Below are positions 34,735-47,084 of a stretch of 64,000 nt of DNA, one piece after another (the first letter of the stretch is position 1; the number at the start of each line of letters is the position of its first letter). The position numbers were made by a program, and so were the translations under genes. The notes beneath the pieces are model-generated. The model had not been told where the DNA came from. It did not search any database and was given only the letters and a program-made list of their open reading frames with translations. Source of the DNA: Isoetes taiwanensis (Eukaryota; Streptophyta; Lycopodiopsida; Isoetales; Isoetaceae); NCBI GenBank assembly GCA_021234155.1, contig JAJEKV010000002.1:11336725-11400724 (forward strand). Reading direction: 5' to 3'.

Positions 34735-37560
34735 TACGATGGCGATGAGTCGCTGGAGTACTCAAACTTGGCTTATTCGGGTAATGTCAGTAAAAATTTT
34801 ATTAGGAGCATTAGTCAGATTCTTGATAGGCTTCCATGTTCTATCACTTGGTGAGTATCCTTCCCAATCAATCAAGTAATACAATCGCCAACGAAGAAAC
34901 TTGGAGTCTGGAATCTCTCAAATCTCAAATTCCTCATGATCATCAATTTCTATTGGTGATGGAGGTGGTGATACTCGATCTGGAAACAGATTCGCCATAT
35001 AGGGTTCCAACAAAGACACATGGAATATTGGGTGAAGTAGAACTAACGACGGAAGCTCCGACAAAAAGCCAAGATCACCAACTCGTTCAATGATCCAATA
35101 GGGACCCAAGCACTGGTAGTCGAGCTTGTTACAAGAACAAGCTATCGGCAAATCCCGACACAAAATCCAAACAAGATCACCAACTGCAAAAGAAGGAGAA
35201 CTTTGGCGGTGCTGATCTGCATGATAACGATAACGTGCTTGGGCCTAAAGGAGATCTAGATCTAGATAGTGTCAAGATCATCCCGGGCATGCTGAGCTTC
35301 TCGAGCTCTGCCCTGGTAATCGGAATTGACCGAAGTCGATCCGTGGAGCAATGAAAGACCATCAGGGATGCATGCCATAATTAATAAAGAATGGTGTCTG
35401 ATCCGTAGAAGCATGGACAGAATTATTGTAAGCAAATTCTGCCAGAGGTAGCAATCAACCTACCATCCCGGCCGATAATTGATGAAGCATCGCAAATACC
35501 GCCAAGTGTTTGATTAGTGTGCTCCACTTGCCCGTTGGTCTCTGGGGTGATGTCCAAAGAGAGTGAACGTTCCACACGCAAGAGTTACAAAAGATGCTTC
35601 AAAACCGCAACAAACCGGGTCCGCGGTCACTAACAATGGTATCTGGTAAGCCATGAGTCAACCCACCTCTCGAAGAAAGAGAACAACCGTGGCTTCACTG
35701 GAGATAGAAGTGCTGCAAAGAATGAAATGCGCCATCTTGGAAAAATGGTCAACGACAACAAGGATGGCGTCATGGCTAAAATGCTCTTCCAAACACTAGC
35801 TGGAACTGGTAAAGGCTAAAGCAAGCCATGTGGACGATGCTTCACGACAGGAAAGGTCATAGGAGCATACAAAAGTCACAACAGTCCGGCGGAGACCTGG
35901 CCACCAATAATCTCGAGCAACGAGTTTTAGAGTCTTAGCAATCCCAAAATAGCCGACGAGAGGAGAATCATGACATGACTGCAGGACTTGATGACGGGGA
36001 GCAACATCTAGAATATACAGAAGTCCATTACGAAACAGAAATCCATTTTGAACCTCAAAATGATCATAATCCAACCGCATTTGCTAGGAAGACGATGCTG
36101 AGCCAAGATGTGATAATACATCCTGTGCCAAAGGGTCAAAAAGAAGAGATGCTCGAACAGACTCAAACAAGGATGTATCATGAGGCCTCTCGAACAAGGT
36201 GATGGCCATAAGCTGGAAACGATCAAGTCCTAGAATAACCTGTGATTGTTGATCGAATGCTGGCTTCTCCTCCTTAGGTTCGAAATAGGATCTGCGAGAA
36301 AGAGTATTTGGTTTCTCTTGAAATGTGACAGGTCAAAATTTGAGATTAAGAACTCGAGCAGACTGAAAATATTCTAGGTTGCGATGGTCCAATGGTCCGT
36401 ATATACAGTCACCTTATGAGAAAAATCTTCAAGAAATCGTCGCCACTTCTGAAAAGAGTCAACGATCGCCAAAAGTTCCTTATCGTAATTAGGATAGTTG
36501 ATCTTTTCGAGAATGATAGGTGAACGGATGCAGCTCATGATATCCCTTTCTTGTGATAAGATGCTGCCAAGAGCAAAATCTGATGCATCGGCTTAGAATA
36601 TAGGGACGAGAAGGATTCGGGTGTGCAAGAATAAGTGCTGCTGTAAAGGCATGCTTCAAAGTGATGAATGCTGATTCTTCTTCAATTGTCCGCTCAAAAG
36701 GGACATCCTTCCTGGTGAGACGTATCAAAGACAAGACAATCTCCGAATAAGTTCTTGATGAAGCGGCAATAAAAATTGGCAAAACCCAAGAAGCACTGTA
36801 CATCTTTAATTGAGGAAGGTGTTTTCCAATCAATAACTGTGCTGACCTTCTCTAGATCCGTGGGAACACCCTAAGATGTAGCGCGATGGCCAAGAAACTC
36901 AACATTATCCTGCTCGAATTGAACACTATCTCTAGCTTGGCATAAAGTCCATGTTCCGGCAATTTCTGAAGGACCTTCGAATAAACCAGAAAATCATCCA
37001 GATAAATGATCACAAAGAGATTTAAAAACTCTCGAATAATATCATTAGCTATATGCTAAAAGACCGATGGAGCATTGATAAGGCTGAACGACATGACAGT
37101 ATACTCAAAATGACTATACCAAGTTCGAAAAGCTGTCTTCCACTCATGACTTCCCTGATCCGGATAAGATTATAGGCACCTCAAGATCGATTTTTTGTAA
37201 AGTATCGCACCTTGTAATTGCTCAAGTAACCCTCGAATCAGGGGGAGAGGATATCGATTACACACAGTGATCTTGTTGAGATCGTAAAGACATGTCCTTC
37301 TTGAAAACAAAGAAGATAGCAGCTCCTGCAAGTCACTAAGAATGTCGGATAAATCCAGTCGCAAGATTCTCCTCGATATAAGTTCACAAAATCTCCAATT
37401 CTGTTGGCGATAAGCCATAGATAGGGCCATATGGTGAGGTTGTCCCGAAAGATCAATGGGGCAGTCATATGGACGATACTCTGGAAGCTTACTGGCTTTG
37501 ACCATATAAAAAACGTGTCAAAATCCTTGTACTTATTAGGAAGGACAGGAGCAGACATTA
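34735..37560 (-). mobile_element. Chromodomain Ty3/gypsy element, minus strand, decayed
   Basis: Read on the minus strand. RT pieces are at 37,505-37,170 (LPEYRPYDCPIDLS, DLNKITVCNRYPLPLI), and RT/RNase H at 36,833-36,490 ([21 protein letters not shown]). The integrase zinc finger is at 36,080-35,800 (VGYFGIAKTLKLVARDYWWPGLR) and the integrase end at 35,163-34,918 (KLDYQCLGPYWIIER, HPIFHVSLLEPY). A chromodomain lies near 34,905-34,830 (LYYLIDWEGYSPSDRTWKP). The chromodomain targets integration to modified chromatin. Many stops and frameshifts are present. The 5' end is interrupted by the plus-strand gypsy whose LTR starts at 37,750. Confidence 0.8.
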
Positions 37561-37749
37561 CTGAAGCAGAGCTAGATGAAGGATGAACTCAAATAGCAAA
37601 TGCTGAACTAGGATCTTGCCTACTAGATCTGATAAATTTGTGAAGAGAGATCTTTGAGATACGGAGCTGAGGGCGTGAAGAAGCCTCTATGGAAGCAGGA
37701 GCAACTGCAAGATCAGGAGCAACTGCAACAGGAACTAGGGCAGGAATTG

Positions 37750-38515
37750 TGTTACGGCCCTGGCACGCCGCTTGCAGTGCACTTTGGGACCGGGAGTTGG
37801 TCTTGAAGTGCCACCTTGTGGCCTCGAGAACATTCCAGCGGCCGCACGCTTAGGGGCGTTGTTGGGTTACTTTGTAAATGGTATTTATTTTGCATATTAA
37901 CATGTTAAGTATAAATGTTAAAGGAGCCCTTTTAACATATCCTAACCTTGGAAATTGGGGTTCCGCCAACTCTAAAGGGAAAAATCCCCTTTGCACGACC
38001 GCGTGCAGTCCCGGATTGCCGGATCTGTATCAGAGAGTCGAATCCAGCAAAAGGGCTGGATATTTGAGTTGAGGAAAAGTACCTAGCCCTGAAATAGGCC
38101 AAAATTAGCTCTAGGCAGGTTATATAGGCAGATCAAGGTCTTTCAGAGAAGACATGAAAATCAGAAGGCAGCCTCCCTTTGATCGGAGTCAACTTTCTTG
38201 TCTTTTCCTGTGCTGTGACCTGATTTGGGTTGTCTCTCTGAGATAGCTAGAGGTTGTTTTGATATCTCAGGAGTAATTTTCCAAGGCTTCTTTGCCAGTT
38301 GGAGATTTCTCCAAGATTCTTGTGATTGCTCTCGGTTTGAGCAATACTGCTATAGCAGTAGTAGTTCTTGTGTTAGAATTATTAAAGCAGGGCTTCAAGC
38401 TAATCTTGGGGATTAGTTATCAGTTGTGCGTGGGGAGTTCTAGGAATTCAAGGCTGGGGGAAACTCGAGGAGTTCAAGGTAGTGCAACTGTTCCTACTTT
38501 TTGTAGGTTGTGACA
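37750..38515 (+). repeat. 5' LTR of plus-strand gypsy
   Basis: Begins TGTTACGGCCCTGG and ends GTTGTGACA. It is followed by ATTTGATATCAAAGCAC, a degenerate version of the initiator-Met primer site (consensus TTGGTATCAGAGC). The length is about 766 bp. Confidence 0.6.
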
Positions 38516-41500
38516 ATTTGATATCAAAGCACAGTTCAGAGCCATGGCTGATCCAACATAAGGAATGGCACAACCAATTGATGGTTTGCCAGCCGTGGCA
38601 TTGACCGATGGTATAATACCAGCACTCCAGGATATCCACCTAGAGGATCTGCTTGTACTCGACTTTGAGACATTACTACAGGCATGACCCAGTGCAGAGT
38701 TATCAGTACCTCCTATAACTCCAGTTAACCCAGTACCTACGGAAACGACAATTAATGTACAACCTCTACTAGAAACGAACGCCCTGGGGGTATTTCAGTT
38801 CCACAAGGAGGCTTAACAACTAGTTGGGAAGGTGCTGTTATTAGTGGAGTAGGCTCTGGGAGCAGTACTCCTACAACACAAATACTAATGACTAAACAGT
38901 AGTTACTACTACATCAAGGGGTTCCCATGATGAGAAACCTTTGGTTGCTAAAACTTTGGATAACATACAAAGGCAAATGAACCTGTGGATTATTGAGAAC
39001 GCTGCCCGAGAGCAACGCCTTAAGGAATCCCATAATCGGCTCATGCAGAATTCTAGAAGCGTGTGTTGGAAACAACTCTACAACCCAAGCGGTATGAGGT
39101 GCTGCGAGGGGACGAGCGGGTACGAGCGCACCACTTGGGGTTGGTCGCACTGTGCCAGATACAGCCAACGCAGCTATTGGTGAGCCTTCTGAAGAGACCT
39201 TGAATGGACTTTCTGAGGAGGAGATCAAGGCTTTTGAGAAGATGAAGATGTCAGAATTCGATAGAACTAGTATGCCAGAGGATGCGATGCTCTGGTTTGG
39301 TCGCATGAAGTTATATTATACGGCCACTAAGAAAAGTGATGCAGCAAAGGTGTTGCATGCTTCCTTTAAGCTAAAAGGTGCTGCTGATTCATGGTGGGCT
39401 ATTCACACTGACAGTGGAAAGACCTTTCGGTCTTGGACCGATTTTTGTAAACGATTTAAAGATGAGTATGCACCTCATTTTGATAGTCGTCATGCTCTGA
39501 TATCATTCAGGGAGTCGGTGCAAATCGGGACTTTACAAGAGTATGTTAGTAAGCTCCGCGAGTTGTTTGCGAGACTTCCCGACCTTAGCCCTCAGATGAG
39601 GGTAGACCACTTTGTGAACGGTCTAAAGGAGACTAGTATTAAGACACACCTCTTATAAGCGGAACCCAAAGGCTTCGAGGAAGCAGTTGAGCTTGCAAGA
39701 AAATTAGTGTCTTGAGGAACCTCAAAAGACCAAGAAAAGTTTTGATTGGAAATCAAAACGAACTAAAAATTCTGCAGATGGAGTGTCATCTGCTAAGAAA
39801 AGAAAATGGAATCAATCAAACAAAAGGTCGTGGTGACATCCAAATGAAAAAAGGTAGCTATAAAGTGTTATAACCGCCGTGCCATGGGTCATTACGCGAG
39901 GGAATGTCTTAAGCCACAAAAGCCAAAGAAAATGGTAGCTGCAACGGCCGAAACACCATCGGATATTGAGGATGTGAGCATGCTGTCGGCTATCGCGAGG
40001 GAAGAAAGCATGGTAAATGTTTCTTCTAAAGTTTTCTTTGGTAAAGTTATTCGTGTCTAGGTAGAATGAAAGAAAAGAATGTGGTTGTTCTTATTGATTC
40101 TACGAGCACTGGTAATTTTTTGTTGCAGACCTACCAGGGGAGCTAGGCCTTGAGCTGACGAAGGTGACTCCATGTGTGGTTAAAGGAGAGGCGGGCCCTC
40201 AAGTTCAGCGTTGGGATCAAGAAGCGTGAACTTGATACTTCAGGATAGAGGTTCATCTAGAGCAGTACAGTCTGAAATTGATGTTGATTTAATCAATCTA
40301 GAACGTTATGATGTCATTTTGGAGATAAAGTAGTTTCAAACTGCATGTCCACTCATTGACTGAGCATCCCATGTATTAACTTTTGAGTTAGAGGACTCTA
40401 AGTCTGTTAATATACAAGGATCAGCTTATGTGGGGTCGGGGAAATTGTTATCGGCCACTAAGGCCAAAGCTACTTTCAGAGTGAATAATAATCAAGTTTT
40501 TGGAATATATGTCTATAATGATGATATATGTGTAAAAACTTGTAATTCACTTGTAGACCAACCAGATCCAACTTCACCTTCAACTACTTGATCTTTTGGA
40601 AAGATACAAGAATGTGTTTTTCGGGAATTGCCTATAGGGCCACCTCCGTCAAGGGGAGTGGAGCACGAGATTGATCTTGAGTCTGGAACTAAACCAATGG
40701 CAAAAGCACCTTACCGCTTGAGTTCTCTTCGGTTAGAGGAAGTGAAAAAGCAAGTTAAGGAATTGCTTGAAAAGCGGTTTCTCCAGTCAAGTAAGTCTCC
40801 TTTATGCTCAAAGGCCGTTGGTTAAGAAGAAAGATGAAACTATGCGACGCAGCATAGATTATCGTGTTTTAACAAAGCAACAATTAAGGATAGATATCCT
40901 TTACCACGAATTGATGATATCTTAGATCGCTTGGATGGTGCAACTTAGTTCACCAAAATTGATCTAAAGAGTGGATATCATCAAATTAAAATCCGTGAGG
41001 GTGATGAACCGAAGAGTGCCTTTCAAACTCATCAAGACCACTATGAGTTCTTAGTCATGCCATTTAGTCTCACTAATGCTCCCGCCGGCTACGTTCATGA
41101 GATTAATGAACCAAGTATTCGCTGATTACTTGAATAAATCAGTTGAAGTATTCTTGGATGATATAAAATGTATACTCGAACTCATTAGAAGAACACTTTC
41201 AACATCTAGAGCACGTGCTTAAAGTGTTTGCGAGCCAATAAGTTGTATGCCAAAATTTCTAAGTGTGATTTTCAAGCAAATGGTTGCTTATTTGGGCCAC
41301 ATTTTGTCGGGCGAGGGAGTGTCTCCAGATCCTAGAAAAGTATGAGAAGTACAAGAATGGATTCAACCTGAGACTGTTCATGAGTTGATAAGTTTTCTCG
41401 GATTGGCTACCTACTACCGAAAATTTGTGCCTAAGTTTTCTAAGGTAGTAACCCCGCTCACCGATCTTTTGAGAAAAAAATCAAGAGTATGTGTGGGGTC

Positions 41501-41934
41501 AACCAAAGAAGAGGCCTTTGAAAGGATCGAAAAGTCTTTTGGTGAGTAGCCTAGCATCAAGGTACCACCCTAATGAGTCATTTGAAGTATACACAGATGC
41601 TTGTGGGCAAGCTCTGGGAGTTGTGCTTATGCAAAATCAAGCAGAACAGAATTATACAATATATGAGCAAAAACTATTGGCTATAGTTCATGCATTAAAG
41701 ACATGGCGAGATGTGGTACCAGTAAAGAGCCGCCCAAGTTTATGGTATATACTGACCACAAGCCCTTAAGATTCTTGCAAAGCCAAGCTAGGCAGCTTGA
41801 CTTTTTGCATGACCTAGAAAGAATAATACAGTTGTGGATGCCTTATCTAGGATCAAAGCGTTTAACTACTTCGATGGTAGGGGAGAATGATCTCTTCCAA
41901 AGGATTAAAGAAATCACAATTTCATTAAAATGAG
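38516..41934 (+). mobile_element. Ty3/gypsy internal region, plus strand, decayed
   Basis: Gag is at 39,152-39,658 and a zinc-knuckle remnant (GHYARECLKPQK) near 39,880. A protease-like VVLIDSTSTGNF is near 40,085. RT has KAPYRLSSLRLEEVKKQ (40,700), [20 protein letters not shown] (40,950), [12 protein letters not shown] and VFLDDIKC. RNase H has FEVYTDACGQALGVVLMQ (41,580). Numerous stops and frame shifts occur. It ends near 41,934, and no integrase or 3' LTR follows; C-type palindromes of locus C begin at 42,003. The element inserted into the 5' part of the minus-strand gypsy and was later truncated. Confidence 0.8.
39152..39658 (+). CDS. Gypsy Gag capsid region
   Basis: An open frame of 168 codons with the retrotransposon Gag pattern: MLWFGRMKLYYTATKKSDA, ALKLKGAA-type segment FKLKGAADSWWA, SWTDFCKRFKDEYAP, and YVSKLRELFARLPDLSPQMR. 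Gag forms the virus-like particle in the cytoplasm. A TAA at 39,656 separates it from the zinc knuckle, so the polyprotein is broken. Confidence 0.75.
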   Translation: MPDTANAAIGEPSEETLNGLSEEEIKAFEKMKMSEFDRTSMPEDAMLWFGRMKLYYTATKKSDAAKVLHASFKLKGAADSWWAIHTDSGKTFRSWTDFCKRFKDEYAPHFDSRHALISFRESVQIGTLQEYVSKLRELFARLPDLSPQMRVDHFVNGLKETSIKTHLL

Positions 41935-42000
41935 AAATTTCGTGATTCCAATCAGGGATGAAATTGTTTTTTAGTCTGTTTTATGACCAATTTTTGAGCT

Positions 42001-42060
42001 ATTATGGCGCCATTATGTGTATTCGTGCATGTGAAGTGCCATTATTTGGCGCTATTAAAA
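42001..42060. repeat. C-type palindromes 3' of locus C
   Basis: TTATGGCGCCATTATG and GTGCCATTATTTGGCGCTA, just beyond the proposed end of locus C (42,205). They mark the left part of that element, next to the gypsy truncation. Confidence 0.6.
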
Positions 42061-42204
42061 ACATGACAGTGCAAAAATTACAGCTAAGAACAAGATTAAT
42101 TTTATGACAAGTAAGATTTGCATATCCATCGACACTTACACTACGAGCTCGATAAATTTAATATATACAAAAAATGTTATGTTTACATTTGAGATGCACA
42201 TAAT

Positions 42205-45200
42205 TTACAAGACTTTCTCCACTATATCAGGCTTCTCAGTGCTAGCAATAGGATTAGATGGCAAATCAAAAGCATGGGTAGTAAGGTCAGCTTCATCGAC
42301 ATTATCGAGTTCGAACTTAGCGTCTTTAATGGCCTTGTAGTCAACATCAGGAATCTCAGGTGATTTTGCTGCTTGGCTGGTTTTTGCACGTTCCTCAACT
42401 CCACGTTCAACAGCACCTCGATGCTGGGACACAGTAACTGCAGCCATGATAGGATTGAGCACGCGGTTTAGCCTATCAGCAATCCCCTTCAGGAGCTGCT
42501 GTTTGACGGGATCATGTTCGAACACGATGCAGAACCATTTGTAAATCAATGCAGCTCTGGCAAAAGCAACACAAGAGAAGTAATCAAACACTCCTGTACC
42601 TGGTTGTACCAGCTCTTGCACGAGGTAGGAACATGTTGCAGGACCCAGCTGACTTCTCATTATGATTTCTCTGGCAAGCCTTGCCAACTGTACCTGAATC
42701 TGTTGTGAAAGAGTTTCTCCGTCATAGCCTCACTCTCCCCGTCTGCCTCTTCTTCAGTTTGAACAGGAAGTGGTGGAAGATGCTGGGGGTGATCATCATA
42801 GGAAAACCTGAGGTCAATCTCTTCGACAATAGTCAGGGCAAGGGACTGGATCTTGGTGGCGTAGATGAGAGCATGCGGTTCCAGCACCCCTGTTGGTGCT
42901 GGATTCTTGTACTCATCCTCGTACCTGCCAATATAAACTCTGGATCTAGAGTCTAGGTTATCCAACACTGAGAAGACGACAAAGTTGTGTCCTGTGCGTG
43001 CGAAGCAAACTATCCAAGAAGATTCAACAGTCGTGTTCTTGACGACAGTGTCAAAGAACTTGGATAGTGTCGATTGGTCCCACATTGGAGTTAGGGTCCG
43101 TGTATCCAGAACAATCAAAGAGGCTGGCACAGGAGTGCATTTGATCTGTCCTCTGCTATCAGTAAGCTCAACCTCAGAAGCGAACTCTTTTCTGTCATCC
43201 TCCGCATAACTTTATTTCTTATGACCCTTGCCAATGATGGAGGTATGTTCCCAAAAATTCCCTCCTTGGAAATGCCATCGTTGACCCATTTGTTATGTAG
43301 TGTCCCTATGGCCTTTAAGCTGTCATCGTCAAAGCCTAGCACAGTGGAACAGAAGTCTTCGAAGGAGGTGAACTTCCTTTGGAAGTTCTCCTTGACATAC
43401 TAAAAAATTTCCTTCTTCAAGAACGCCAATGTCTCGAGAGTTCTAACCTTCGTCTTGAAAAAGTAGTCACCTGTGTAATCAGTGGAGACTTTAATGTATA
43501 CCTTCTCGTCAAGCACCTCCTGGAACAAGACGCGGTAATCCTCATAGTACATGCCTCTTAGGCACCGCAGAGATAAGTCCGACCAAGTAGTCACTATCTT
43601 TGGCCCGTATATTGCCCTCTGTTGTCCTTGAGCTTGCAAGTTTTCCATTGGTTCCATTGTGGACTAGAACAGCTTGAAAGATATCCTCCGCATGAAGACC
43701 CACCCGCTTTAAGTCTTTGGGCTACTTACCACGCATGGCAATTTCGCTAGAGCCAAAAACCGTTGAATGCAAAGGACATTTATTAGCAACCAATGTAAAA
43801 GGCATCGCATCACCATTTCAATGGTAAAACATAAAACTCATTATGTAATCGAACCCAAGGAAACCTATAGTCAAGACAATCGCTATGAAATGGCATCAGG
43901 CGGTGCCATTTGATACGAATGGCGCCGCGGTGCCATATGATGAAATGGCGCCGCGCCATTTCACATCATATGGCACCGTGGCACCATTTCATATCAAATG
44001 GCGCCGCATCGCCATTTCATATCAAGACATAAATGAAAATAACCAACAGAATTTTAAAATGGTGCCGTGGCGCCATATGATGTAAATATTATACCTTATA
44101 AGGTTCCGATCGCTTCTGCCCACGGCCCGAAGGATTAGGCTTGCCGCAGCGCGCGACGGTGCCTCGCCGATAGGTGATATTGTTAATGCAAGTTTCTTTG
44201 AAGATGGTCTTCACCACAATGTCATTCATTTCACAACTAAGCTGCAGGCGATCCTGCTCGTTCACCTCTCCCAACAACACCTGGCATGTCCGGTGCTTGT
44301 GTATTTTGGCCATCTTCTCCTGGGACTTGGCAGTTCCTAGCTTTCTACAAACCAGCTGTGCTGCCAGTACCGAGTGGTTACCATTCATTATATAGTAGTG
44401 CAACCCCATAAGATCGTCTGTTTTCCAGAAAATTAATTTCTTTGTATTGAGATTGAAGGGGATCACATTGACGAGTGTGAATACCGGGTGAGGATCACGC
44501 TAGAAAGATTCTAGTAGTGTCTTGACATGTTCCATATTTCTTGGCCTGGAAGTCAAATTTGGAGAGCCCTGGTATAAACGGAACACGTTCATTTTCTTTG
44601 TAAATGTAATGCCGAGAGGAAAAAGATGACGATGGTCACAAATTTTATTCAATGTCGTTTCTGCCATTTTCCTACTCGGACCTTTCCACCTTCAGGCCTT
44701 GGGGCACCTCTAACAAGTGGCCCGGCTATCCGCAGTTTTATTGATTGGGATGGCACGGACCCCTGGACTTGTGGTGCCGAGGTACCCCCTCACCGCTTGC
44801 AAAGTGGGACCACCACCAACACCACCATCAGCATCGGGCTCCTCGCCGCTGTGGAGAGGCCACAAGAATTGCAGGAGGACTAGGCTGTGGACTAGGAGGT
44901 CGAGGGCTTCGTCTTCTTTGTTTCTTTGTAGTGCCCTCAACATCTGATGTGCCATGCCTATGTTTTCTTATTGTTTTCTTCTTTTTCCTCCTCTCTTTTC
45001 TTCCTGCTTCTTCCTTGAACTATCTTCCGTTCACTCCTCTTATTTTCTTCTCCTTCTTGCTAGATTTCTTGCTTCCCTTTCCATCCCTTTCCTTCTTGCT
45101 TCCCTTCCCCTCCTTGTCCTTCTTTTCCTTTTGATGTTCTTCTGTAGCTTTTGCTTCTGTTTTTTTAACCTCTTCATCAGTATCAGAAGAGTCCTTTTCA

Positions 45201-45767
45201 AGAGTCGGAACCCCTTGACAACACGAAGTCTTAGTTTTTCTCGAGCTCGGCCAAGCAAAGGTCCACTAAGCAAGGTGGGTTCTGCGAGTTCAAGGCCTTT
45301 TACAACCAAAGAAGGAGAGTTCTTCGACTCGTTCATTCGATTCCGAAGAATGTTGTATCCCCTTAAAATCTCGACATGGCCTTGGATGTCTGCCTCTTGG
45401 AAGCTCTTGTAAGAGGGAAGAGTCCATCCCTGTCGCTTAGCAGAGCCACTGACATTGGAAATACTTGCAAGCATCATTGTGGGATCATAAACCCGTCAGT
45501 CCACATAGTAAATATTTATCTTAACGTCCTCTGTGTTCTCAACAACTATGCGGAGCCATTCCTCACGCCCCTTCTTGAGAGCTGTCCTCATATTAACGAT
45601 AATGCCTGGCTGGTAAACTCCTTTTGTGTTGTCGGACATCTTCTTTGTAAGTAAACATAGCTCTCTTCTAGTGCACTCTTTGAACTCGAAGGAGCAGATG
45701 CACCAGGCCCATTCATTCAGTAGAACAGACCTCTCGGACTGGAATGTTGTTTCTGCACGCAACACAA
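42205..45767 (-). pseudogene. Locus C: ParB-like domain plus DNA methylase gene, decayed
   Basis: Minus strand, best preserved copy. Exon 45,767 to about 45,040 has GIIVNMRTALKKGREEWLR and, past one in-frame TGA at about 45,503, VYDPTMMLASISNVSG and GHVEILRGYNILRNRM, then a Lys/Arg-rich linker. The ParB-like region (about 44,600-44,100) has EHVKTLLESF, a stop, DPHPVFTLVNVIPFNL, HYYIMNGNHSVLAAQLV and DRLQLSCEMND. An intron with six palindromes follows. Methylase exons run from about 43,657: RCLRGMYYEDYRVLFQEVL, LIVLDTRTL (motif IV position), FFDTVVKNT, then the motif X-I region (LVQELVQPGTGVFDYFSCV and VFEHDPVKQQLLKGI) and an acidic tail to 42,205. Motif order IV then I marks a beta-class N6/N4 methylase. 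DPPY-type and G-rich residues are lost, so it is probably inactive. Confidence 0.65.
43885..44082. repeat. Array of six C-type palindromes in a locus C intron
   Basis: Six copies in 200 bp, at about 43,887, 43,917, 43,942, 43,968, 43,994 and 44,056. The copy at 43,942-43,962 has perfect 10-bp arms (GAAATGGCGC) around one base. Variants swap GGCGCC, GGTGCC and GGCACC, mostly in compensating pairs. They lie between the ParB exon and the methylase exons. Confidence 0.85.
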
Positions 45768-45845
45768 CTGAAAACAAAGGATGCACATTAGGCAAATAGA
45801 ACAAATAGTCTCACTGGTTTACAAAACTCAAATGCAAGTCTTCAG

Positions 45846-45875
45846 ATGCAAATAGCGCCGCGGCGCCATTTGCCA
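45846..45875. repeat. C-type palindrome between locus C and DUF7869 copy 2
   Basis: GCAAATAGCGCCGCGGCGCC followed by ATTTGC: arms GCAAAT(A/G)GCGCC with one mismatch. It lies just upstream of the splice acceptor (45,768) of locus C and about 120 bp before the divergent gene. Confidence 0.8.
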
Positions 45876-45959
45876 TACATAGTTAGGCATCACGTGTCAG
45901 AAAACAGATGGGCATCCGGTCTCGGAAACAACATATCTTGGGAGAGTTGTGATGTTTTG

Positions 45960-47084
45960 CTTAGTGATGGTAGGACAGTTTCACAACATTTACAAGCTCG
46001 AGCTGCACTTGAAGAGGATGACTAGTTAGAAGGTGAATGTCTGGAAGCTGATGTTGCGAAGCAATTCAAGAGGAAAAGCAAATATACATATGTGAAGAGG
46101 GTCAGGAGGGAACCAAAAGGGGATAGCAAGGAAGAGAGGATGTGTGCTTCCAAGTCAATCAAGAGCGCCCTAAAATCAACATGCTGCAAGGAAGAATATA
46201 TCAAAAAACTGAGCCGAGAACAAGTATGTGCCTTAGGAAAAGAATTTTATTCTCAATCAACAAGCAGTGCAAGGATTACACTTGTTTTTGATGTGTTGAG
46301 TGTAACTTATACAGGGCACTTAGAGGCGAAAGTAGTGGTCTCTGGAGTAGAATGCTGTCAATTCGCATGGCGCGTGGCTTTGGGAGTTGCTCAGTCTATG
46401 TTTTATAATTGGAGGAAGAGGTTCGAGTTAGGTGGAAAATGCGCAGAGCACGATAATACAGGTTTTAAGAAGCCTAGATCTGTGACACTAGCTACAGAAA
46501 GTGTGCTTGATACCCTCATTAGTGAGAATGCGGAGAGCATTCCATATAAAAGCAAAAAAAGAAAGGATGTTATAAGGGAATGTTCGCAAACCTCCTTCCA
46601 TCCTTAATAAGAAGAGCATACATAAGGAAGTGGGTGCCATGGTAAAAGAACTGACAGGAAAGAGTGTAACATTGCCCTCTTTTTACAATATTTGAAAGAA
46701 AGAGTTTTCAGACATCAACATGGCAAAAAATACAGCATTCTCCAAGTGTAATATATGTGTAGTCATCAAGCAGAAATTGGAAAGAACAAAATATACAAGG
46801 GAGAGGCGCAACCTCTCAATTCAACGGCGGTCTCCAAGTGTAATATATGTGTAGTCATCAAGCAGAAATTGGAAAGAACAAAATATACAAGGGAGAGGCG
46901 CAACCTCTCAATTCAACGACGGGCACATATGTTGGAACAACGCTCCTCAGAGGGAGTCAATATTGGCATTGGCATGCATTATCACATCGCTCACCGTAAA
47001 AGTCACCTTTGCATAATACATGACAAGATGGATCAGTCAAAACAAATCACACCAAGAAGTCATCATCTTGCAACCCACAGAAAT
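45960..47084 (+). pseudogene. DUF7869-type transposon gene, copy 2 (N-terminal half)
   Basis: The open frame 46,092-46,607 contains CQFAWRVALGVAQSMFYNW, EHDNTGFKKPRSVTLATES and LISENAESIPYKSK, the helix-turn-helix-like N-terminal part. It continues with frame changes as LNKKSIHKEVGAMVKELTG, FSKCNICVVIKQKLERTKYTRERR, AHMLEQR and LCIIHDKMDQSK. From LNKK on it matches copy 1 (10,281 onward). It stops matching after PRSHHLA at about 47,084, so the LDN and HTHDDID parts are lost. A 92-bp tandem duplication (46,741-46,924) shifts the frame. It is divergent from locus C, with a palindrome between. Confidence 0.7.
46741..46924 (+). repeat. 92-bp tandem duplication within DUF7869 copy 2
   Basis: 46,741-46,832 is repeated at 46,833-46,924 almost perfectly (both start TCCAAGTGTAATATATGTG). 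As 92 is not a multiple of three, it breaks the frame. High identity points to a recent event. Confidence 0.85.
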
